From Arthrobacter sp. (GTDB taxonomy: Bacteria > Actinomycetota > Actinomycetes > Actinomycetales > Micrococcaceae), in NCBI GenBank assembly GCA_030147325.1, contig JASLAA010000215.1, forward strand, positions 1-10,605: 10,605 nt of DNA. Direction: 5' to 3'. The position numbers were made by a program, and so were the translations under genes. Of the stretch, positions 5,934 to 10,605 are shown one piece after another; the first letter of the stretch is position 1, and every line of letters starts with the position of its first letter. The notes beneath the pieces are model-generated. The model saw nothing but the letters and a program-made list of their open reading frames with translations. It was not told where the DNA came from and did no database searches.

Positions 5934-5946
5934 TAGGGTCGTAAGC
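5934..5946 (+). promoter_or_regulatory. -10 box of a leaderless transcript (uppP)
   Basis: TAGGGT (5934-5939), then 7 bases, then GTG 5947. There is no Shine-Dalgarno sequence. The spacing places the transcription start on the G of the start codon. Confidence 0.55.
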
Positions 5947-6771
5947 GTGAATTGGATAGAAGCCATCATCCTGGGGTTCGTGCAAGGCCTCACCGAATTC
6001 CTACCCATTTCATCGAGCGCACACCTGCGCATCGTGGGTGAGTTGCTACCGAACGCACAGGACCCGGGTGCGGCCTTCACCGCCATCACGCAACTGGGAA
6101 CCGAGACCGCCGTCGTCGTGTTCTTCTGGCGGGACATCGTCCGCATCGTGAAGGCCTGGATCGGCGCCCTCCGGGGCAGAGTGCCCCGTCATCACCCGGA
6201 TGTGCGGATGGGCTGGCTGGTGATCATCGGCTCCGTCCCGATCGTCGTGCTCGGGCTCCTGTTCCAGGACCAGATCGAGAGCACCTTCCGAAGCATGTGG
6301 ATCGTGGCAACCATGCTGATCGTCTTCGGGCTCATCCTGGCCGTCGCGGACCACGTGGGCAAGCAGACACGGGACCTCCAGAGCCTGACCTACCGACACG
6401 GCATCCTGTACGGGTTCGCCCAGGCCCTGGCGCTGATCCCGGGCGTGTCGCGCTCGGGTGGCACCATCACCGCCGGGCTGCTCATGGGCTACACCCGCGA
6501 AGCGGCGGCTCGGTACTCGTTCCTGCTCGCGATTCCCGCAGTGTTCGGTAGCGGCCTGTTCCAACTCGTCAAGAGTTATGGGGAGCCCGGGCCCTACGCG
6601 CTGCCCGAGACAGCGCTGGCGACCGTGGTGGCTTTCGTCGTCGGGTTCGCGATCATCGGCTGGTTCCTCAAATTCGTCACCACCCGCGGCTACGGGCTCT
6701 TCGTCTGGTACCGCATCCTGCTGGGCCTCGCGCTCTACGCGTTGCTCGGTTTCGGCGTCATCAGCGCCTGA
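5947..6771 (+). CDS. uppP: Undecaprenyl-diphosphatase
   Basis: This integral membrane phosphatase (BacA/UppP family) converts undecaprenyl pyrophosphate to undecaprenyl phosphate, recycling the lipid carrier of peptidoglycan precursors; high levels give bacitracin tolerance. The 274-aa length is typical. The first signature, GFVQGLTEFLPISSSAHL (10-27), carries catalytic E17 and the S22-S24/H26 cluster. The second, PGVSRSGGT (165-173), carries R169. About eight hydrophobic segments are visible, including WLVIIGSVPIVVLGLLF (90-106), a run from W118 (IVATMLIVFGLILAV), the stretch around LATVVAFVVGFAIIGWF (224-240) and LLGLALYALLGFGVI (258-272). GTG 5947 is the start: the motif follows immediately and a -10 box lies 7 bases upstream. 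mshC begins 23 bases downstream with its own -10 box, so read-through is possible but not required. Confidence 0.96.
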   Translation: MNWIEAIILGFVQGLTEFLPISSSAHLRIVGELLPNAQDPGAAFTAITQLGTETAVVVFFWRDIVRIVKAWIGALRGRVPRHHPDVRMGWLVIIGSVPIVVLGLLFQDQIESTFRSMWIVATMLIVFGLILAVADHVGKQTRDLQSLTYRHGILYGFAQALALIPGVSRSGGTITAGLLMGYTREAAARYSFLLAIPAVFGSGLFQLVKSYGEPGPYALPETALATVVAFVVGFAIIGWFLKFVTTRGYGLFVWYRILLGLALYALLGFGVISA

Positions 6772-6781
6772 CGCCTGCCCG

Positions 6782-6794
6782 TAAGGTAGAAGGC
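6782..6794 (+). promoter_or_regulatory. -10 box of a leaderless transcript (mshC)
   Basis: TAAGGT (6782-6787), then 7 bases, then GTG 6795. AGAAGG lies too close to the start to act as a ribosome site. The box lies in the 23-base gap after the uppP stop, so mshC can be transcribed independently. Confidence 0.55.
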
Positions 6795-8069
6795 GTGATT
6801 GCGTGGAACTCGACTCCTGTCCCCGACCTCGACGGCACCCAGGCGGGTATCGACGTCTTCGACACCGCGACCCGCGAGCTGGCGCACCTCGCCCCGGCTC
6901 CCGAGCGGAGCCTCTACGTCTGCGGCATCACGCCCTACGACGCGACCCATCTGGGCCACGCGTCCACCTACGTCGCGTTCGACCTCCTCAACCGCACGTG
7001 GCGGGACGCAGGATCGGCCGTCTCCTACGTGCAGAACGTCACCGACGTCGACGATCCGCTGCTCGAACGTGCCACGGCCACCGGGGTGGACTGGCGTGAC
7101 CTCGCCGCCGAACAGATCGCTCTTTTCCGTGAGGACATGGAAGCGCTCAACGTCCTGCCGCCGGATCAGTACGTCGGAGCCGTCGAGGCGATCGATTGGA
7201 TCGTGCCGGTGGTCGAGGACCTGCTGGAGCGCGGACTGGCCTACGCCGTGCCCGGACAGGGCGGCGAGCCCGACGGCGATGTCTACTTCTCCCTCGACGC
7301 TGCCGCCACCCTCGGCGCGGACGACCCCGCGCGCTGGTTCCTCGGCCAGGTGTCACATCTCGACGACGTGATGATGATCGAGCTCTCGGCCGAGCGCGGC
7401 GGGGACCCCCTGCGCCCGCACAAGCGCAACGCACTCGATCCACTGCTCTGGCGGGCGGCCCGCACCGGGGAGCCGCACTGGCCGGGTGGTTCGATGGGTG
7501 CGGGCCGGCCGGGCTGGCACATCGAATGCGCCGTGATCGCGCAACGCTTCCTGCCGGCACCGTTCACGGTGCAGGGCGGTGGCTCGGACCTCGTCTTCCC
7601 GCACCACGAGATGAGCGCATCCCACGCCTGGGCCGCGAGCGGTACGCCGCTGGCGCAGCACTACGCCCACGCAGGCATGGTCGGGTACGACGGCGGGAAG
7701 ATGAGCAAGTCCCGGGGCAACCTGGTACTGGTCTCGCGCCTGCGCCGATCCGGCGTCGACCCGGCGGCGATCCGCCTCGCCATCCTCGCCCACCACTACC
7801 GTTCGGACTGGTCCTGGACCGATGCGGTGCTGCAGCAGGGAGTCGCGCGCCTGGCCGCCTGGCGGGAGGCCTCCGGCAGTGCCACGGCTGCAGATGTCGC
7901 TGCCGTCCGGGAAAAGATCCGCGGACACCTCGCCAACGACCTGGACGCTCCCTCCGCCCTGGCCGAAGTTGATGCCTGGGCTGCGGGCCTGGACCCCGCC
8001 GCGGGTGAGGCGTCGGCTCAACGGTCGCTGGCCGACGTCCTCGACGCGCTGCTCGGTATCCGGCTCTAG
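6795..8069 (+). CDS. mshC: L-cysteine:1D-myo-inositol 2-amino-2-deoxy-alpha-D-glucopyranoside ligase
   Basis: MshC activates cysteine with ATP and joins it to GlcN-inositol, the penultimate step of mycothiol synthesis. It is a cytoplasmic relative of cysteinyl-tRNA synthetase lacking the anticodon-binding domain; 424 aa fits MshC (CysRS is longer). Zinc and cysteine recognition residues are C43 (SLYVCGITPYD), C245 (WHIECAV) and H270 (VFPHHEMSASH), with the 25-residue C-to-H spacing of the family. THLGHAST (51-58) is the HIGH motif and GKMSKSRGN (301-309) is the KMSKS loop. NVTDVDDPLLERA and GGGSDLVFPHHE are further conserved class I synthetase segments. GTG 6795 starts 7 bases after a -10 box, and the N-terminus MIAWNSTPVPDL begins like known MshC proteins. 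Mycothiol confirms an actinobacterial host. The next gene, PAC2, is convergent. Confidence 0.96.
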   Translation: MIAWNSTPVPDLDGTQAGIDVFDTATRELAHLAPAPERSLYVCGITPYDATHLGHASTYVAFDLLNRTWRDAGSAVSYVQNVTDVDDPLLERATATGVDWRDLAAEQIALFREDMEALNVLPPDQYVGAVEAIDWIVPVVEDLLERGLAYAVPGQGGEPDGDVYFSLDAAATLGADDPARWFLGQVSHLDDVMMIELSAERGGDPLRPHKRNALDPLLWRAARTGEPHWPGGSMGAGRPGWHIECAVIAQRFLPAPFTVQGGGSDLVFPHHEMSASHAWAASGTPLAQHYAHAGMVGYDGGKMSKSRGNLVLVSRLRRSGVDPAAIRLAILAHHYRSDWSWTDAVLQQGVARLAAWREASGSATAADVAAVREKIRGHLANDLDAPSALAEVDAWAAGLDPAAGEASAQRSLADVLDALLGIRL

Positions 8070-8089
8070 CGGCTGTCCGCTGCGCGTGT

Positions 8090-8101
8090 CCCCGAGAGGG
8101 G
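8090..8101. terminator. Short hairpin in the mshC/PAC2 convergent gap (weak)
   Basis: CCCC-GAGA-GGGG forms a four-pair stem with a tetraloop of the stable GNRA type, in the 59-base gap between the mshC stop (+) and the PAC2 stop (-). Outer pairing (GTG with CAC) needs bulges. There is no U tract; the call rests mainly on position. Confidence 0.3.
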
Positions 8102-8128
8102 CGTGGGCACGAGGAGCGTCGGTGGGGT

Positions 8129-9019
8129 CTACTGCTCCCGGCGGCGCTTCTTGAGATAGCGCTCGAACTCGCGGGCGATCGATTCGCCGCTCGCCTCGGG
8201 AAGGTCGACCGTGTCCTTCGCCTCCTCGAGCTGACGGACATAGGCGGCCACCTCGGGGTCCTCCGTCGCGAGTTCGTCGACGCCACGCTCCCAGGCCTCC
8301 GACTCCTCGGTCAGCACATGGGTGTCCACCGCGACCTGCAGGATCTCCTCGAGCTTGTTCAGCAGGGCCAACTGGGCCTTCGGTGATGGGGACTGGCCCA
8401 CATAGTGCGGAACCGCGGCCCAGAGCGACATCGTGGGGATGTCAGCGAGCAGGCCCATCTCGGCAAGCACGCCGACGATGCCGATCGGCCCCTCGTAGGT
8501 CGACGGTTCGACGTCGAGGCTCTCCCGGACCAGGTCGTCGTCGGAGGTGACCGTCACGGGAATGGGCCTGGAGTGGGGGACATCCGCCAGCAGGGCGCCG
8601 ACCAGGACGATGCAGTCGACGTTGAGTTCCTTCGCCAGCGCGACCAGCTCGGCGGTGTAGGCACGCCACTTGTAGGAGGGCTCCACCCCGTTCACAAGAA
8701 TGAGGTCGACGTTCGACTCCGGTACCACGGCCTTGCTGATCCGCGTGTTCGGCCACTTGATCCGTCGCTGACCGGCGGCGTTGCGCTTGATCATGGGGCG
8801 GGTGAACTGGAAGTCGTAGAACTCGTCGGCGTCGATGGTCGAGATCCGCTCGCTGCCGAAGAAGCGTCCCATGTACTTCAACGCGTCACTGGCCGCCTCC
8901 CCGGCGTCGTTCCAGCCCTCGAAAGCCGCCAGCATGATCGTGATACGACGCTCGGGCTCGGCCGCGTCCTGGAAGAGGTCCTGCACGCCTGTCGGCTGAT
9001 TGTCTTCGAAGCTGTCCAC
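8129..9019 (-). CDS. PAC2 family protein
   Basis: This 296-aa protein is of the proteasome-assembly-chaperone-2 (PAC2) family, which occurs widely in actinobacteria near the 20S proteasome and pupylation genes. Its bacterial function is not settled. Signature stretches are LAAFEGWNDAGEAAS (30-44), DFQFTRP (69-75), LILVNGVEPSYKWRAY (106-121), VLVGALLADVPHSRPIPV (138-155) and GPIGIVGVLAEMGL (177-190). SLWAAVPHYVGQSPSPKA (198-215) completes the core. The C-terminal ~70 residues are charged helices ending in KKRRREQ. It is soluble, with no signal peptide. GTG 9019 is preferred: ACCCTA (TAGGGT on the minus strand) lies 6 bases before it, no ribosome site is seen, and CTGACA at 18 bases further upstream is a good -35. 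The gene is convergent with mshC and divergent from the HAD gene, with 106 bases between the two starts. Confidence 0.93.
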   Translation of the reverse strand: MDSFEDNQPTGVQDLFQDAAEPERRITIMLAAFEGWNDAGEAASDALKYMGRFFGSERISTIDADEFYDFQFTRPMIKRNAAGQRRIKWPNTRISKAVVPESNVDLILVNGVEPSYKWRAYTAELVALAKELNVDCIVLVGALLADVPHSRPIPVTVTSDDDLVRESLDVEPSTYEGPIGIVGVLAEMGLLADIPTMSLWAAVPHYVGQSPSPKAQLALLNKLEEILQVAVDTHVLTEESEAWERGVDELATEDPEVAAYVRQLEEAKDTVDLPEASGESIAREFERYLKKRRREQ

Positions 9020-9055
9020 GTTCTCACCCTAAGCCCCGCTGTGCGGCCATGTCAG
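9020..9055 (-). promoter_or_regulatory. Promoter of the PAC2 gene, probably leaderless
   Basis: On the minus strand: CTGACA (9055-9050) as -35, an 18-base spacer, TAGGGT (9031-9026) as -10, then 6 bases and GTG 9019. This is the only one of the leaderless candidates with a good -35 match. Confidence 0.6.
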
Positions 9056-9112
9056 GCGGGCTTCCGCCGCTACGCGCAGAGCTTAGGTGCAGGTCCGGCA
9101 GGGGGGTCACCG

Positions 9113-9125
9113 TAGACTTGGCAGC
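9113..9125 (+). promoter_or_regulatory. -10 box of a leaderless transcript (HAD gene)
   Basis: TAGACT (9113-9118), then 7 bases, then ATG 9126. There is no Shine-Dalgarno sequence. This spacing decides the start over an upstream in-frame start at 9087, which would lie before the -10 box. Confidence 0.55.
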
Positions 9126-9920
9126 ATGGCACATGACCCCACCGGCAACCTCCAGACCGTCCCGAACACGGCCACGCCTGCCGAGGAGAGCGCCCCGGAC
9201 GGGGACCTCAGCGGCCTTCAGGGCGTGCTCTGGGACATGGACGGGACGATCGTGGACACCGAGCCGTACTGGATCCGGGCGGAGAAGGAACTGGTGGAGC
9301 TCCACGGGGGGACGTGGACCACGGAGCAGGCGACGAACCTCGTGGGTCAGGCGCTGGAATACTCGGCGGGGCAGCTGCAGAAGGCAGGTGTCCGCCTGGG
9401 GATCCGCGACATCATCGACCACCTGACCGAGCGGGTGGCGGCCGACGTGCGCTCCGCGGTGCCGTGGCGTCCGGGAGCACGGGAACTCCTGGCAGCCCTC
9501 CGTGCGAGCGGTATCCCCTGCGCGATGGTCACGATGTCCGAGAACCTCCTCGCGAGCGCCGTCGCGACCCAATTGCCCGAGGGCACGTTCTCACACCTGG
9601 TCACCGGAGACCGGGTGAGCGCCGGGAAGCCGGACCCCGAGGCCTACCAGCTCGGCTTCGACCTCCTCGCCGCGGACCATCCCGGGCTCAGCAAGGGCCG
9701 CGTGGTGGCAGTGGAGGACTCGCTTCCGGGCGTCACCTCAGCCCTCGCCGCGGGCCTCGTGACCCTCGCGGTTCCCCACTTCGTGCCGCTCCCACCCGAC
9801 GACCGCCGCACCGACTGGAGTACCCTCGAGGGCCGCACTCCCGCCGACCTCGCCGCTCTGCTGCCCCCTGTCCTGCCAGGACAGGGCAGCGCGTCCGAGG
9901 ACGTGCACGCGAGCCGATGA
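9126..9920 (+). CDS. HAD-superfamily hydrolase (beta-phosphoglucomutase-like phosphatase)
   Basis: This 264-aa cytoplasmic phosphatase or phosphomutase is of the haloacid dehalogenase superfamily with a helical (subfamily I) cap. Motif I is WDMDGTIVDTE (36-46), with nucleophile D37 and acid/base D39. Motif II is around T136 in CAMVTMSEN, motif III is K168 in SAGKPDPEAY, and motif IV is E197-D198 in VAVEDSLPGV. The cap spans about residues 50-115. The first ~30 residues (rich in T, P, E and D) are a disordered extension. An upstream in-frame start at 9087 is rejected because the -10 box lies after it and the extra residues match nothing. The stop overlaps the M50 start by ATGA (9917-9920), so translation of the two is coupled. 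The final codons contain a strong hairpin. Substrate is unknown. Confidence 0.92.
   Translation: MAHDPTGNLQTVPNTATPAEESAPDGDLSGLQGVLWDMDGTIVDTEPYWIRAEKELVELHGGTWTTEQATNLVGQALEYSAGQLQKAGVRLGIRDIIDHLTERVAADVRSAVPWRPGARELLAALRASGIPCAMVTMSENLLASAVATQLPEGTFSHLVTGDRVSAGKPDPEAYQLGFDLLAADHPGLSKGRVVAVEDSLPGVTSALAAGLVTLAVPHFVPLPPDDRRTDWSTLEGRTPADLAALLPPVLPGQGSASEDVHASR
9861..9889. other. Strong hairpin inside the 3' end of the HAD gene
   Basis: CCCTGTCC (9866-9873) pairs with GGACAGGG (9879-9886) around TGCCA; the outer CTG (9861-9863) pairs with CAG (9887-9889) across a small CC bulge. It ends 27 bases before the M50 start codon and lies within translated DNA. It could modulate transcript stability or the ratio of HAD to M50 expression; no U tract follows. 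Confidence 0.5.
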
Positions 9921-10418
9921 GCGACCAGCAGAAAGCCGGCCGTCCCGACGTCAGTCCAGGGCTCTCGCTCGGTCGCATCGCGGGGATACCCGTCGTCCTC
10001 GCGTGGTCCTGGTTCGTCATCACGGTGTTCATCGTGCTGGTGTTCGGCCCGCGCGTCTCCGGTGCCTTCCCGGGCATCGGCACCGTCGCGTACCTCGTGG
10101 CACTCGGCTATGCGCTGCTGCTGGCCGCATCGGTCCTGGCCCATGAGCTCGCCCACGCCCTGACCGCCCGGGCCTTCGGCTGGCCGACCACGCGGATCGT
10201 CCTGAACCTCTGGGGCGGCCACACCCAGTTCGCGAGTTTCAATGCCTCGCCCGGGAGGTCGCTCGCCGTGGCCCTCGCCGGACCGGCCGCGAACTTCGTG
10301 CTGGCGGGGCTGGGGTGGACGCTCCTGCAGGCCATGGCGCCCGGGTCCGTCGCCTACCTCCTGGTCACGATCCTGGTCTGGGCCAACGTCCTCGTCGCGG
10401 TGTTCAACGTGCTGCCGG
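9917..10418 (+). CDS. Site-2 protease-type M50 metalloprotease, cut by a fold-back at the contig end
   Basis: This is an intramembrane zinc metalloprotease of the M50/site-2 protease family. After a short cytoplasmic N-terminus come LSLGRIAGIPVVLAWSWF (17-34) and membrane helices at about 29-44, 56-79, 117-138 and 146-165. The zinc motif HELAH (76-80, within SVLAHELAHALTARAFGW) supplies two His ligands and catalytic E77. NVLP (164-167) begins the third-ligand motif NxxPxxxLDGGR. The plus-strand copy is genuine only to about 10418. Beyond that the sequence folds back, and the nonsense frame continues to a stop at 10534 that should not be annotated. The missing residues (GLPLDGGRLVESAVWKAT) are read on the minus strand from the loop at 10419-10469. 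The start ATG overlaps the HAD stop (ATGA). The role is probably cleavage of membrane anti-sigma factors or similar substrates, by family; the true substrate is unknown. Confidence 0.9.
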
Positions 10419-10605
10419 TGGCCTTCCAGACGGCGCTCTCCACGAGGCGGCCGCCGTCCAGGGGAAGACCCGGCAGCACGTTGAACACCGCGACGAGGAC
10501 GTTGGCCCAGACCAGGATCGTGACCAGGAGGTAGGCGACGGACCCGGGCGCCATGGCCTGCAGGAGCGTCCACCCCAGCCCCGCCAGCACGAAGTTCGCG
10601 GCCGG
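10283..10605. repeat. 136-bp perfect inverted repeat with 51-bp loop at the right edge (probable chimeric join)
   Basis: Position p matches the complement of position 10888 minus p for the whole arm: 10283-10418 against 10470-10605, identical when compared base by base. The loop is 10419-10469. The right arm runs to the last base of the window. In the minus direction the right arm plus loop reads as uninterrupted M50 protease, including its LDGGR motif. The plus direction becomes nonsense after 10418. This points to a strand-switch artefact in amplification, sequencing or assembly. Confidence 0.95.

Noticed and set aside
10419..10534. Plus-strand continuation of the M50 frame to a stop at 10534 as a novel C-terminus
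   Set aside because: The residues come from antisense reading of the loop and right arm, lack the family motif, and arise at the chimeric join.
10354..10590. A minus-strand 78-aa protease fragment overlapping the M50 gene
   Set aside because: It is the reverse-complement copy of the M50 gene made by the fold-back; it is useful only for recovering the missing LDGGR segment.

Overview
The window is high-GC DNA that looks like a Micrococcaceae-type actinobacterium (Arthrobacter and relatives). The strongest markers are mshC (mycothiol synthesis, restricted to Actinobacteria), a PAC2-family protein, a DUF5703 protein, and six start codons placed 6-7 bases after a TAnnnT -10 box, the layout of leaderless actinobacterial transcripts. 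The genus is inference; no database search was possible.

Layout. Positions 1-1800 look like a loosely packed, accessory-type stretch: the 3' end of an Ig-like surface or secreted protein (+), a gene-free gap, a 59-aa excisionase/MerR-type helix-turn-helix protein (-), a gap with paired inverted repeats, a 91-aa two-helix membrane protein (-), then a 427-bp gap holding a perfect 25-bp tandem duplication and a 13-bp perfect hairpin. From 1825 the window becomes dense housekeeping-type DNA: an M20 dipeptidase and an acyl-CoA dehydrogenase-fold protein in one operon (+), DUF5703 (-), an acidic 89-aa protein (+), an aldo/keto reductase (-), uppP (+), mshC (+), PAC2 (-), a HAD hydrolase (+) and an overlapping site-2-protease-type M50 metalloprotease (+).

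How the genes fit together. uppP recycles the undecaprenyl carrier for cell-wall synthesis. mshC performs the cysteine-ligation step of mycothiol synthesis. PAC2, HAD and M50 genes commonly lie between mshC and the proteasome/pupylation cluster in actinobacteria, so that cluster may follow just past the right edge (inference). The M20 gene has its own -10 box and a strong Shine-Dalgarno site. Most of the other stand-alone genes have start codons at the expected transcription start.

Points needing care. (1) The last 323 bases are a fold-back: 10470-10605 is the exact reverse complement of 10283-10418. The 51-base loop, read on the minus strand, carries the missing conserved C-terminal motif of the M50 protease. 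This is almost certainly a chimeric contig end, so the M50 gene is real only to about 10418. (2) The aldo/keto reductase has lost three of its four catalytic tetrad residues while its cofactor-binding segments look intact. (3) I found no clearly new multi-gene defence or mobile system. The most interesting signals are the reductase pseudoenzyme, the leaderless promoter pattern and the repeat/hairpin block at 1518-1613.
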